NCBI GenBank assembly: GCA_030524715.1
Contig: JAUNGB010000032.1
Location: 1 to 49,374, forward strand
Length of the DNA stretch: 49,374 nucleotides
From: Eubacteriales bacterium
Lineage (GTDB): Bacteria; Bacillota; Clostridia; Lachnospirales; Lachnospiraceae
Direction of reading: 5' to 3'
Shown: piece by piece, positions 25,222 through 34,432 of the stretch
Layout of the letters: every line of letters begins with the position of its first letter
Numbering within the stretch: position 1 is the first letter of the stretch
The notes under the pieces: generated by a model
Databases searched by the model: none
The model's input: the letters and a program-made list of their open reading frames with translations, nothing else
Told to the model about the DNA's origin: nothing
Position numbers and translations under genes: made by a program

Positions 25222-26157
25222 ATGAAAAAAACCAAGGAAAAGCAAATTTATCAATCACAGGTAAAAGAAAGTAAAAAAATGTTTTTGTATATACTTCCGT
25301 TTTTGCTGTTGTGTGCTTTGTTTTGCTATTTTCCACTCCATGGCTGGATTTATGCATTTTTTGATTATAAACCGCCATTAAAGCTGAGCCAGTGCGAATT
25401 TGTTGGATTACAGTGGTTTAAAACATTGTTTTTCAGTCCTACACAGGTGGCACAGATATTACAGGTAATGAAAAACACTTTTGCAATGAGCTTGTTAGGA
25501 ATTGCTTCTTCTATCCTGCCACTGTTTTTTGCAATTTTTCTTAATGAAATAAATTGTAAATGGTACAGAAAATTAGTGCAAACACTGACAACGCTTCCAA
25601 ATTTCATAAGCTGGGTTCTTGTATATGCGATTGCATTCTCATTTTTTGCCAGCGATGGAATGGTAAATAATCTTCTGATGGATGCGGGAATCATTGAAAA
25701 TCCTATTAAATTTCTTGATGCAGATACTCATGTTTATTTAACCATGATTGTGTGGCAGATATGGAAAACTGTTGGATGGAATGCCATTATGTATCTGGCA
25801 TCTTTATCAGGAATAGATCAGGAACTCTATGACGCGGCAAAAGTTGACGGTGCAGGAAGATTTCAGCTTATGAGACATATTACACTTCCGTGCCTTCTTC
25901 CTACATTTTTTGTACTTTTAATGCTGGCAGTTGCAAATTTTCTGAATAACGGAATGGATCAGTACTATGTATTCCAGAATGCATTTAACAAAGATAAGAT
26001 TCAGGTTTTGGATTTGTATGTTTATAATGTAGGTATGACAGGAGGCAGTGTTTCGCTGGCTACAGTAATCAGTATGATGAAAAGCATTGTAAGTGTTACG
26101 CTTCTGACTGTGGTAAATTGGATATCTAAAAAAATCCGCGGTGAATCTATAATGTAA
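25222..26157 (+). CDS. Sugar ABC transporter permease, LplB/UgpA type
   Basis: This is the first membrane subunit of a carbohydrate importer. The protein (about 311 residues) has a charged N-terminus, then six helices beginning MFLYILPFLLLCALFCYF. The ATPase-contact EAA loop reads ELYDAAKVDGAGRFQLMRHITLP. The start at ATG 25222 is chosen for the AGAGGGG eight bases before it; the frame is open to 25183. It leads a three-gene operon with the second permease and the binding protein. No ATPase is encoded, so it must share one (MsmX-like) encoded elsewhere, as usual for this type in Firmicutes. Confidence 0.93.
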   Translation: MKKTKEKQIYQSQVKESKKMFLYILPFLLLCALFCYFPLHGWIYAFFDYKPPLKLSQCEFVGLQWFKTLFFSPTQVAQILQVMKNTFAMSLLGIASSILPLFFAIFLNEINCKWYRKLVQTLTTLPNFISWVLVYAIAFSFFASDGMVNNLLMDAGIIENPIKFLDADTHVYLTMIVWQIWKTVGWNAIMYLASLSGIDQELYDAAKVDGAGRFQLMRHITLPCLLPTFFVLLMLAVANFLNNGMDQYYVFQNAFNKDKIQVLDLYVYNVGMTGGSVSLATVISMMKSIVSVTLLTVVNWISKKIRGESIM

Positions 26158-26167
26158 GGAGGGGATA

Positions 26168-27070
26168 TTGTTGAAAAAGAAAAGATTAAAGCCGGGAGAC
26201 ACAGCTTTTTCTATAGCAAATTACATATTTTTCGGACTTTTTACAATTGTATGTTTCTATCCGTTTTATTATTTGATCATAAACTCAATCAGTGCAAATG
26301 ATTTAAGCGCGGCAGGAAAAATCATTTTATTTCCGCAAAATATTCATTTTGGAAATTATGAAAAGGTATTGAAACTTTCCGGATTAGTTCAAGCTGTTAT
26401 TATATCTGCCGCAAGAACTGTGATAGGCACTTTATGTACAGTGCTGACATCTGCATTTCTTGGATTTATGTTCACTCAGGAACGACTTTGGAAACGAAAA
26501 CTATGGTATCGTTTTGTAATGGTGACCATGTATTTTAATGCAGGAATGATTCCAATGTATATTACCATGAAAAATCTGCATCTTACGAATACTTTCTGGG
26601 TCTACATTCTGCCTGTAGTTGTACAGCCATTTAACATTATTCTTGTAAAAACTTATGTGGAGTCTATACCACGATCCTTGCAGGAAGCAGCAGAAATGGA
26701 CGGTGCAGGCCTGTTGACCGTATTTGGAAAGATTATTCTCCCAACAAGTAAGCCGATTCTGGCAACTGTGGCAATTTTTGCTGCTGTAGGACAATGGAAC
26801 TCCTTCCAGGATACCTTACTTTATGTAACAGATCAGAAACTGTATTCGCTGCAGTACCTGCTCTATACTTATATCAATCAGGCGAATTCCATTGCCGCTA
26901 TGGCAAAAAGCAGCGGAACTGCTAATCTGGCAAATGTGGCAACTACACTTACGGCTACATCTGTACGCATGACAGTTGCTGTTGTAGTAGTGCTTCCAAT
27001 TTTGTTTGTATACCCGTTTTTCCAGAAATATTTTGTAAAAGGTATCATGATTGGATCTGTTAAAGGTTAA
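26168..27070 (+). CDS. Sugar ABC transporter permease, YtcP/UgpE type
   Basis: This is the second membrane subunit of the importer, about 300 residues. Six helices are predicted, the first IFFGLFTIVCFYPFYYLIINS. The EAA loop is SLQEAAEMDGAGLLTVFGKIILP. The C-terminus ends FFQKYFVKGIMIGSVKG, the standard ending of this family. Two TTG codons in a row (26168 and 26171) are possible starts; the second is spaced better from AAGGAGGGG. Ten bases separate it from the first permease. It is co-transcribed with the binding protein 41 bases later. Confidence 0.93.
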   Translation: MLKKKRLKPGDTAFSIANYIFFGLFTIVCFYPFYYLIINSISANDLSAAGKIILFPQNIHFGNYEKVLKLSGLVQAVIISAARTVIGTLCTVLTSAFLGFMFTQERLWKRKLWYRFVMVTMYFNAGMIPMYITMKNLHLTNTFWVYILPVVVQPFNIILVKTYVESIPRSLQEAAEMDGAGLLTVFGKIILPTSKPILATVAIFAAVGQWNSFQDTLLYVTDQKLYSLQYLLYTYINQANSIAAMAKSSGTANLANVATTLTATSVRMTVAVVVVLPILFVYPFFQKYFVKGIMIGSVKG

Positions 27071-27111
27071 CCTAAAATTAAATCATACAATTAATAAAGG
27101 AGGATTTTATA

Positions 27112-28854
27112 ATGAAAAGAAGAATTATGGCAATCTGTATAGCTGCATGCATGGCTTCCGGATTATTAACCGGTGTAACTGTACAGGCGGAAGAAGGTGC
27201 GAACAAATACGAAGACCCCATAACAGTGGATGTATTTGCGTCAGAAGCAAACTATCAGGGTATGCAGGCTGGATGGTTTGGCAAAATGGTAAAGGACAAA
27301 TTTAATATGGAACTGAATATTATTGCGCCAAATGTAGCAGGAGGCGGTGATACTCTTTTCCAGACAAGGTCGGCGGCAGGAGATCTGGGAGATCTGATCA
27401 TCTGTAATACAAGTAATGGAATACTTGCACAGCTTGTAAAAGCGGGACTTGTTCAGGATATGACGGATCTACTTAAGGATGCCCAGTATGTAACACAGTA
27501 TTCAGATGCCATCGAAAGTATGAAGGACTTGTCAGGGGCTGAAGGTATTTTCGCAATTCCGACAGAAGTTTCTTCTAATTCTCCGACTACTCCTTCGCAA
27601 GGACTGGAACCTGGATATGCACCGTATATCAGATGGGATGTTTACGAAGAAATAGGATGCCCGGAAATCAATAATACGGATGAGCTTCTTGACGTATTAA
27701 AGCAGATGCAGGAAGCACATCCCACCAGTGACAGCGGCAATAAAGTTTATGCAATTTCACTGTTCAGTGACTGGGACAGAAATATGATGACACTTGCCAG
27801 AAATATAACATGTATGTATGGCTATGATGAAGCAGGAATTACATTGTTGGCAAATGATGGCTCAGAAGTTCAGAGCCCTATAGCAGATGATTCTATTTAC
27901 CGAAAAGGTTTGGAATTCCTTTACAAAGCAAATCAGATGGGGCTTGTGGATCCGGATTCTACAACCCAAAACTATGATACGATGTATCAGAAAATGCAGG
28001 ATGGAGCCGTTTTGTTTTCCTTCTGGTCATGGATGGGGCAGGGTGCATATAATACTACAGAGCATACTGCTGAGGGAAAAGGCTTTAAGATGGTTCCTGT
28101 AAAAGATATGAAAATAGGAGTTGGCGGATGTAAAATGCTCGGGTATCAGGAAATCGGCGTAATGATTGGAAGTAATGCAGAAGATCCTCAGAGATTAGCT
28201 GATTTTATTGATTGGTTGTACTCTCCGGAGGGTGTCATGGCAAGTCAAGCATCGGGAAATTCCAGTGCATGCGGACCGGAAGGACTGACCTGGGAACTGA
28301 AGGACGGAAAACCTGTGCTTACTGAATTTGGGCAGAAAGCTCTTGGCGGTTCAGAAGTGAATGTTCCGGATGAATGGGGCGGAGGTGCATGGAAAGAAGG
28401 TGTATGTGCACTGAATATTACCTTTGTAAATACATTGGATCCAAATCCGGAGACAAATGAGCCATATATGTACACTCTTTGGAATTCTACTATCGAGGAT
28501 AATAAAACAAAGCTGGATGAAGACTGGACAGCAGTTACGGGAGCAGTTTCTGCCATGGAATATTTGGAGAATAACGATATGCTGGAAGTAGCTCCTGGAG
28601 ATTCTTACGTGACTCCTGACGAGGATTCACAGATTTCCAATCTTCGTACTCAGTGCGGTGCAAGTCTTACAGATTATTCATGGAGAATTGTATTCTCTGA
28701 AGATGATGACCAATTCAACACTCTTTATAAAGAAATGCAGGATACAGTAGAAGGGCTGAATTTTAAGGATGTATTTGAATACGATAAAGAGCGTGCATTA
28801 GAGAAAGCAAAGGCAAGAGAAGAAGTTGTAGAACTTTATAATAAAGCAGAATAA
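27112..28854 (+). CDS. Extracellular sugar-binding protein of the ABC importer
   Basis: This family 1 solute-binding protein (580 residues, the large LipO-like type) catches the sugar outside the cell and delivers it to the permeases. The N-terminal signal (MKRRIMAICIAACMASGLL) could be cleaved after VQA. A lipobox-like IAAC occurs at residues 10-13, but the hydrophobic stretch before it is very short. Either a Sec-cleaved protein or a lipoprotein is therefore possible, and anchoring is unclear. The mature part begins with the fold's first strand (PITVDVFASEANYQG). AAAGGAGG precedes the ATG and a strong terminator follows. The substrate is probably an oligosaccharide for the GH5 and GH42 enzymes; this is inferred from position. 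Confidence 0.92.
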   Translation: MKRRIMAICIAACMASGLLTGVTVQAEEGANKYEDPITVDVFASEANYQGMQAGWFGKMVKDKFNMELNIIAPNVAGGGDTLFQTRSAAGDLGDLIICNTSNGILAQLVKAGLVQDMTDLLKDAQYVTQYSDAIESMKDLSGAEGIFAIPTEVSSNSPTTPSQGLEPGYAPYIRWDVYEEIGCPEINNTDELLDVLKQMQEAHPTSDSGNKVYAISLFSDWDRNMMTLARNITCMYGYDEAGITLLANDGSEVQSPIADDSIYRKGLEFLYKANQMGLVDPDSTTQNYDTMYQKMQDGAVLFSFWSWMGQGAYNTTEHTAEGKGFKMVPVKDMKIGVGGCKMLGYQEIGVMIGSNAEDPQRLADFIDWLYSPEGVMASQASGNSSACGPEGLTWELKDGKPVLTEFGQKALGGSEVNVPDEWGGGAWKEGVCALNITFVNTLDPNPETNEPYMYTLWNSTIEDNKTKLDEDWTAVTGAVSAMEYLENNDMLEVAPGDSYVTPDEDSQISNLRTQCGASLTDYSWRIVFSEDDDQFNTLYKEMQDTVEGLNFKDVFEYDKERALEKAKAREEVVELYNKAE

Positions 28855-28861
28855 GATAGTG

Positions 28862-28892
28862 AAAAAGAGCTCCTGATGTGGGAGCTCTTTTT
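28862..28892. terminator. Bidirectional terminator between importer and YesN gene
   Basis: AAAAAGAGCTCC (28862-28873) and GGAGCTCTTTTT (28881-28892) form a 12-bp perfect stem with a seven-base loop and A/T runs on both sides. It serves both converging operons. Confidence 0.9.
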
Positions 28893-28906
28893 GATAAGAA
28901 TTTACT

Positions 28907-30445
28907 TTATTCAGAAAGCAACGATTTCCTATATTCAGCAGGTGTCATATTTGTATATTTTTTAAATTTCTTGTGAAAATAATCAGTATTTTTGTATCCC
29001 ACTTTTTCTGAAATTTCATATATTTTATAATCCTTTTCAGCCAGAAGCCTTTTTGCATTTTCTATACGTGTTCGTTCAAGATAGGAATTAAAACTTTCAC
29101 CTGTTTTGCGCGAAAATAGTTTTCCAAGATAAGAACTATTATAACCAAAAAGAGGAGAAATGGATTCCAGCTTCAGGTTTTCCATATAATTATGCTTGAT
29201 ATAGTAAAGAATATCGTCCATAATATCCTGACTTGTAGGATATCCTACAGCTTTAATACACATTTCAAACTGTTCTGAGAAAAATTGTATAATCTCATAC
29301 AAATAATACTTTCCCATGACAAAATCAATAACGGACGCATTGTTAGGGAAAGGGATATCCACAGTACTGTACGTATTACATATAATCTGTTTTATCTGCA
29401 GAAAAATATCGATCAGGTTATGCTTCAGGCTTACGACACTGTCGCCGGAATAATATAATAGTTTTTCCATTTCCATAAGAGTTTCAGCCAACATGGAGCG
29501 GTTATGGGACTGAATATATCCTGAAATTATTGCAGGATATTTTTGCAGTTCGTTAACAATGCAAGTAAGCTTACTTTTTTCCGGAAGATCATCAGAGCTT
29601 AATACATGCTGTTTTTCATCGCAGAAAAAACGTCTGTTCATGAGAGACAGGACATTACAGTAGGAGTCCTTTAGTTCATGAATATAGCTTACAGGATTGT
29701 CATAGACAAGAAAGAGAGAATCCAGAGGCGAGCCTTCTTCTGGTCCGGAACTGTAGTGTTGCAGGACATGATAAAATTTTTGTATTGCTCCTGTGCCTTT
29801 GAGTAATATCAACTCCTGTCCGTCAAGGGATATATGTTCATAGGAAGAATGATTCTGATTACCTACTCGCAGTAATTCAGAAAAACTCCAATAATGTCGG
29901 AAAGAATTCTGATCATAGCGTTCAGACATTATAAGCATATACTGATCTGCAATAAGATTTAAATCTTTAAGGTCGAAAAGAGATAATTCTTCTTTTCCTA
30001 TAATAAGATTCATAATCATGGTAGTACGTGCATTTTCCTTGTATTTATTAAGCATAAGAGTTTTCTGTTGGCGTTCTGTGATTGCTTTTTGTACATCTTT
30101 TACAGAACTTTCCAGTTCTTCTTCATCCACAGGTTTTAAAAGATAATTATTGACGCCAAGTTTAACTGCAGATTTGGCATAATCAAAATCTGAATATCCG
30201 CTTAAAATAATGAAATGTCCCTGAAATTTGAAATCTTTGCAATGTTCTATGATTTCCAGCCCTGAAAGACCGGGCATTCGGATGTCCATGAGAACAAGAT
30301 CAGGTTTCAGTATCTGTATTTTCTGAAGCGCTTCTAAACCGTCGGTCGCTTCTCCACAAATGGTAAAGCCCAGATTATTCCAGTTAATAATTCTTTTTAA
30401 TCCTTTTAAGACATCAAGTTCATCATCCACAATAAGAACTTTCAT
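28907..30445 (-). CDS. AraC-type response regulator (YesN-like)
   Basis: This cytoplasmic regulator has 512 residues. The receiver domain (about 1-120) has D8/D9 and phospho-acceptor D54 in LMDIRMPGLSG, and K103 lies in LLKPVDEEEL. A long middle region (about 130-400) of unknown fold is typical of YesN proteins. Two HTH of AraC type close the protein (about 405-510; SYLGKLFSRKTGESFNSYL and YKNTDYFHKKFKKYTNMTPAEYR). AGGAGGTT precedes the ATG. It follows the YesM-type kinase by 12 bases, so the two form one system. By position it should control the sugar importer and GH5 gene. Confidence 0.93.
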   Translation of the reverse strand: MKVLIVDDELDVLKGLKRIINWNNLGFTICGEATDGLEALQKIQILKPDLVLMDIRMPGLSGLEIIEHCKDFKFQGHFIILSGYSDFDYAKSAVKLGVNNYLLKPVDEEELESSVKDVQKAITERQQKTLMLNKYKENARTTMIMNLIIGKEELSLFDLKDLNLIADQYMLIMSERYDQNSFRHYWSFSELLRVGNQNHSSYEHISLDGQELILLKGTGAIQKFYHVLQHYSSGPEEGSPLDSLFLVYDNPVSYIHELKDSYCNVLSLMNRRFFCDEKQHVLSSDDLPEKSKLTCIVNELQKYPAIISGYIQSHNRSMLAETLMEMEKLLYYSGDSVVSLKHNLIDIFLQIKQIICNTYSTVDIPFPNNASVIDFVMGKYYLYEIIQFFSEQFEMCIKAVGYPTSQDIMDDILYYIKHNYMENLKLESISPLFGYNSSYLGKLFSRKTGESFNSYLERTRIENAKRLLAEKDYKIYEISEKVGYKNTDYFHKKFKKYTNMTPAEYRKSLLSE

Positions 30446-30457
30446 TGCAATAACCTC

Positions 30458-32254
30458 CTAATCTTTTTTTACGTATGGTATATGTAGAGAAACACAGGTT
30501 CCGCTTCCAAGCTGGCTTTCTAACTGAAGTCCAAAAGAAAAGCCGTAACAAAGCATTATTCGTTGGTTAATATTATACAGACCAATGCTCTTGGTTCTGG
30601 CAACATCTTTGGTTCGTATTGTCCGGCGAAGAGTTTCCAGAGTCTCTCTATCCATCCCTTTGCCATTATCTTGTACACTGAGACAGAGAAAATCATTTTC
30701 TGTGTATATTTTTATTTCAATCAAACCATAATTTCCTGATTTTTCCAAACCGTGCAACATAGCATTTTCTACAATGGGCTGAAGCAAAAAAGGAAGTACA
30801 TAGCATTTCTCAGGATCCAGTCCCGGCTCCACATGTATAGTGTAATTGACTCTGTCTTTAAAACGCAGTTTCTGGATTTTCAGATAAAGTTGGATATAGT
30901 ATAACTCTTTATCAAGAGTTGTTGAAGTAGTTCCTATATTTTCCAGAGAATAATGCATAAAACGTCCTAACAGTTTAGCTGCTTCTGCCACTTCAAAATT
31001 ATCTTCATTAAATGCCTTCATACGTATTGTTTCCAGAGTGTTATACAAAAAATGAGGATTGATCTGGCTTGTAAGCATTTTAAATTCAATTTGTTGTTGT
31101 TTATTTTCCAGTTCCTGCTGGCGGTTGATAAGTTCCTGCTCTCGCAGTTTTGTTTTGTAAACCATAGCTTCTTTTTCTTCAATTTTTTGTATCATAATCT
31201 GCAGATCCGAAAAAGTTTCCGATAGTTCATCATTTCCTTTGAAAGAATTGATAATGTTATAATCGTCCTGGCTTGCCTGATGCATAGCCTGTCTGAGAAG
31301 ATAAATACGCGCACTGAAATATCCCGTGTAAAAATACAGAAGGGCACAAGGAATAAACAGTGCCAGGAGGACTACAAAGAAACAAGTCATGGTAATGCGG
31401 AAGATATAAGGAATCGACCGTACGCTGTAAGAAAATATGTAAACGTAATCGTCGGTTCTGTATGGTTGAAGTGTAGAAACTACTGCAATCGTCTTTTTTC
31501 CATTGACTTCAATACCTTTATATATTTTGTTATAAAATTCCTGAAACTGCAGTGACTCAGGCATGGTATGTTCAGGAGATGTGCTGTTCAGATCATAAAA
31601 AAGCGGCTCATTATTTACACTTGCCATACTTGGAATGGAATGGTTATCCAGTCGATTTTTCAGGTAATTATCGCTAACTGTAATGACCAGAATTGCAAAA
31701 TCTTTCACAAGAGGAAGTGGGACTTTTCGGTACATGGTCAGTTCATAGCATGTATAACCGTGTTTTGTACGAATATCTGTCTGCCAAAAAAGGTTTTTAT
31801 CGGATGCCATGCTTTTATACCAGTTCTTTTCTTTGATTTCTGGGGTGCAATATATAAAGTGACTATAACTTTGAATGGTAGGATTATTTGTATAAATCTG
31901 TATTTCGTTTATAGATGTTTGCTGTTCCAGAATGGTATCAATGTCCTTATAGGAATCAAAATGTTTGCGGATATCATTGATATCGCTGTATCTGGAAGAA
32001 AGTAGTTCAGTGAGTTTTGAATCCAGAATAAAATTGTTGGATATATTGTAAAGGTTTGTGGTTAAGTCAAAAAGTACGGAGCGAACTCTTATATTCTCAG
32101 AGGTTACCTGTTCTGTGTAATGCTTTGTTAGTGTAGTGTGAGTATATAATACAAGAATAATGCCAATTGATAAAACAGGAACGGAAAAAATAAGAAGCAG
32201 GGTGGAAAAAAGCTTCTTTTGGATTTTGACATTGCGGAACATCTTAATGTTCAT
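30458..32254 (-). CDS. YesM-type sensor histidine kinase
   Basis: This membrane sensor of the YesM/LytS-like His_kinase family has about 598 residues. TM1 spans about 15-38 and an extracytoplasmic sensor domain about 40-280. TM2 is at about 284-310, followed by a HAMP-like region and a coiled coil (about 355-395). The phospho-acceptor is H401 in QINPHFLYNTLE, and the HATPase domain carries LQPIVENAMLHGLE and DNGKGM. The start ATG 32254 with AGAGAG upstream is chosen; a TTG at 32278 would add eight residues. It pairs with the YesN-like regulator and probably senses the importer substrate or its binding protein. Confidence 0.92.
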   Translation of the reverse strand: MNIKMFRNVKIQKKLFSTLLLIFSVPVLSIGIILVLYTHTTLTKHYTEQVTSENIRVRSVLFDLTTNLYNISNNFILDSKLTELLSSRYSDINDIRKHFDSYKDIDTILEQQTSINEIQIYTNNPTIQSYSHFIYCTPEIKEKNWYKSMASDKNLFWQTDIRTKHGYTCYELTMYRKVPLPLVKDFAILVITVSDNYLKNRLDNHSIPSMASVNNEPLFYDLNSTSPEHTMPESLQFQEFYNKIYKGIEVNGKKTIAVVSTLQPYRTDDYVYIFSYSVRSIPYIFRITMTCFFVVLLALFIPCALLYFYTGYFSARIYLLRQAMHQASQDDYNIINSFKGNDELSETFSDLQIMIQKIEEKEAMVYKTKLREQELINRQQELENKQQQIEFKMLTSQINPHFLYNTLETIRMKAFNEDNFEVAEAAKLLGRFMHYSLENIGTTSTTLDKELYYIQLYLKIQKLRFKDRVNYTIHVEPGLDPEKCYVLPFLLQPIVENAMLHGLEKSGNYGLIEIKIYTENDFLCLSVQDNGKGMDRETLETLRRTIRTKDVARTKSIGLYNINQRIMLCYGFSFGLQLESQLGSGTCVSLHIPYVKKD

Positions 32255-32377
32255 AATAGTAGTCTCTCTTTCATACAAAATTATTTTTAATATAGCATAA
32301 TCAGTGCAGACATGTCAGTGTAAAAATTTGAAGAATAATACATAAATAATTTGAGGTCTATATTGCACAGCTAAACA

Positions 32378-32407
32378 TTGACTTTACCGGTATAAGGGGA
32401 TTATAAT
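32378..32407 (+). promoter_or_regulatory. Promoter of the NifX-SlyD fusion gene
   Basis: TTGACT (32378-32383) and TATAAT (32402-32407) are 18 bases apart. The leader of about 140 bases contains the hairpin repeat at 32420-32461. Confidence 0.65.
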
Positions 32408-32419
32408 ATGTTTCACAAG

Positions 32420-32461
32420 TATATCAGTTGTGAGATGACTTCCGTCTTTACAGGCGGGAAG
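32420..32461 (+). repeat. TATATCAGATG-family hairpin repeat
   Basis: The copy begins TATATCAGTTGTGAGATGAC and ends with a CTTCCGTC / GGCGGGAAG hairpin. It lies in the leader of the fusion gene. It is related to 23755-23842 and 43350-43400. Confidence 0.6.
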
Positions 32462-32550
32462 AAATCGGTATTGCATTTGATAGTGATTAATCTAATGCTG
32501 TACTTGGTTAAATTTACCCAGTGTGGATGGAAACAAGGAGATCGAAGAAT

Positions 32551-33399
32551 ATGAAAATTGCAGTAACGTATGATAATGGAAACGTTTTTCAGCATTTTGG
32601 AAAAACAGAAACATTTAAGATTTATGAGGTGGAAGATAACAAGGTCATTTCCAGTGAAGTGATAGGCTCCAATGGAACAGGGCACGGCGCCCTTGCCGGT
32701 CTTTTGGCTCAGAACGGTATTGACATTCTGATCTGTGGAGGAATCGGAGGAGGCGCGCAGAATGCACTGGCAAATGCCGGTATTGAATTGTGCGCCGGAG
32801 CTCAGGGAAATGCAGACCAGGCTGTAGAGGCATACTTAAAAGGAGAACTGGTATCTGCCGGGGTGACCTGCGGTCATCATCACGGAGAGGGCCATGACTG
32901 CGGCAGCCACGGAGAAGGTCACGACTGCGGCGGCCATGACGGATGCTGCGGCGGTTCAAAGAGTGCACTAACAGGCCGGAATGTGGGCAAGACCTGCCGG
33001 ACGCATTACAGAGGCACCTTTAATGACGGTACCCAGTTTGACTCTTCCTATGATCGTGGCGAGCCGCTTGAATTTGTGTGCGGCGCAGGCATGATGATCA
33101 AAGGCTTTGATGCAGCCGTAGCAGATATGGAAGTGGGACAGGTGGTAGACGTCCATTTGCAGCCGGAAGAGGCTTATGGAATGCCGGACCCGAATGCGAT
33201 CTTTACCATTGAGGTAAGCCAGCTTCCCGGTTCAGAGAATCTTACTGTAGGCCAGCAGGTTTATTTATCAAATTCCTCCGGCCAGCCTTTTCCGGTGAAG
33301 GTTATTGCAAGAGAAGGTACCGGGATTACCTTTGATGCAAACCATGAAATGGCAGGAAAAGAACTGAATTTCAGGATAGAGCTTGTTGAGGTTAAGTGA
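32551..33399 (+). CDS. NifX/NafY-type cofactor-binding domain fused to SlyD-like FKBP
   Basis: This 282-residue protein joins three parts. Residues 1-100 are a NifB/NifX-like iron-cluster-binding domain (MKIAVTYDNGNVFQHFGKTE, then DILICGGIGGGAQNAL). Residues 105-136 are a His/Cys-rich linker, with HHH at 109-111, repeated GEGHDCG units and a GCCGG end. Residues 145-282 are a SlyD-type peptidyl-prolyl isomerase, with YRGTFNDGTQFDSSYDRGEP, GFDAAVADMEVGQ and the hallmark DANHEMAGKELNF. SlyD proteins bind nickel through His/Cys tails; here the metal-rich stretch is internal. The protein is probably a metal-cluster or nickel handling chaperone. ATG 32551 is chosen with AAGGAG upstream. The nitroreductase-like gene follows after 48 bases. 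Confidence 0.88.
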   Translation: MKIAVTYDNGNVFQHFGKTETFKIYEVEDNKVISSEVIGSNGTGHGALAGLLAQNGIDILICGGIGGGAQNALANAGIELCAGAQGNADQAVEAYLKGELVSAGVTCGHHHGEGHDCGSHGEGHDCGGHDGCCGGSKSALTGRNVGKTCRTHYRGTFNDGTQFDSSYDRGEPLEFVCGAGMMIKGFDAAVADMEVGQVVDVHLQPEEAYGMPDPNAIFTIEVSQLPGSENLTVGQQVYLSNSSGQPFPVKVIAREGTGITFDANHEMAGKELNFRIELVEVK

Positions 33400-33447
33400 T
33401 GATTTCCAACCGCACAGTTGGAATGTTTCTTATGCGGAGGTTGAAAG

Positions 33448-34107
33448 ATGGATTTAATAGAGGCAATTCAGGAAAGACATTCCGTCAGAAAATATAAAGA
33501 TAAAAAAATTGAGGAAGAGATACGGGTTCAACTGGATGGATTCGCAGAGCAGTGTAATGAGGAAAGCGGACTGCATATCAGTATCCACTATGATGATCCG
33601 GAAGGGTTTGATTCCAGGATGGCTCATTATGGAAGCTTCAGCAATGTAAACAATTTTATTGTACTTGCCGGCAAAGACTGTCCGGATTTTGATGAGAGAT
33701 GCGGATATTATGGGGAAAAGCTTGTATTAAAGGCACAGCAGCTTGGATTAAATACATGCTGGGCGGCGCTCACCTATAATAAAAAAATGGTCAAAAAGCT
33801 TGTTGCCGACGGAGAGAAGCTTTGTATGATCATCGCTTTGGGCTATGGCGAGACATCAGGCGTTCCGCATAAAAGCAAGAGCATGGATGCGGTACTGGCA
33901 ACAAAGGGAAACATGCCGGAATGGTTTCGCAAAGGCGCTGAAGCAGCCCTGCTTGCGCCGACTGCAGTAAATCAGCAGAAATTTAAGTTGGGAATCATAG
34001 ATGGGGAACCCGCGGCAAAGGTATCCGGCATAGGCTTTTATACAAAGGTGGATCTCGGGATAGTAAAATATCATTTTGAGATTGCTTCAGGTAAAAAAGT
34101 AAGATAA
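33448..34107 (+). CDS. Nitroreductase-family protein
   Basis: This 219-residue FMN-binding-fold protein has the nitroreductase opening MDLIEAIQERHSVRKYKDK, where the SVR segment normally contacts the FMN phosphate. GYYGEKLVLKAQQLGLNTCW covers the conserved helix, and the half around APTAVNQQKFKLGI matches the TM1586-like subgroup, in which the protein may use or sense flavin rather than reduce nitro compounds. GCGGAGG precedes the ATG. Its stop is 35 bases before the next small gene, so it may belong to the same transcript as the fusion gene upstream. The substrate is unknown. Confidence 0.88.
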   Translation: MDLIEAIQERHSVRKYKDKKIEEEIRVQLDGFAEQCNEESGLHISIHYDDPEGFDSRMAHYGSFSNVNNFIVLAGKDCPDFDERCGYYGEKLVLKAQQLGLNTCWAALTYNKKMVKKLVADGEKLCMIIALGYGETSGVPHKSKSMDAVLATKGNMPEWFRKGAEAALLAPTAVNQQKFKLGIIDGEPAAKVSGIGFYTKVDLGIVKYHFEIASGKKVR

Positions 34108-34142
34108 GGAAATGCTAAAATAAGGAAATGCGGAGTGAGCAT

Positions 34143-34385
34143 ATGAAAAGTACACTGATCAAAGACACTACAAAGGAAGAGAGGATTGCGTTAATACGGG
34201 AATGGATCCCTGATGATGATGGTTTGGAGGATGACGGCGGGATCGATCTCTGGGAAATGTATGATCCATACATCAGGGGAGAGAAAGAGATTGCGGAGAT
34301 TAACATGGAATTCAACGCCGGATTCTATGAAGAACAGGATATGCAGCAGGCTCCCGGCTGCGGGCAGGGAAACAGCAGAAGATAG
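34143..34385 (+). CDS. Small acidic protein of unknown function, first gene of kinase module
   Basis: This 80-residue acidic protein has no signal or membrane segment. It includes KDTTKEERIALIREWIPDDD and IDLWEMYDPYIRGEKEIAEI. Similar short proteins in Clostridia carry misleading database names (purine biosynthesis), but nothing here supports an enzyme. ATG 34143 has GGAG upstream; the frame is open to 34128. It lies 48 bases ahead of an XRE gene and then a HipA-like kinase. This raises the chance that it is an extra subunit of that module; it is not recognisable as HipS. Confidence 0.6.
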   Translation: MKSTLIKDTTKEERIALIREWIPDDDGLEDDGGIDLWEMYDPYIRGEKEIAEINMEFNAGFYEEQDMQQAPGCGQGNSRR

Positions 34386-34432
34386 TGAAAGCATGGGTCA
34401 CCAGCAGGAGCGTGGAGAAGGGAGTGAGGGCG

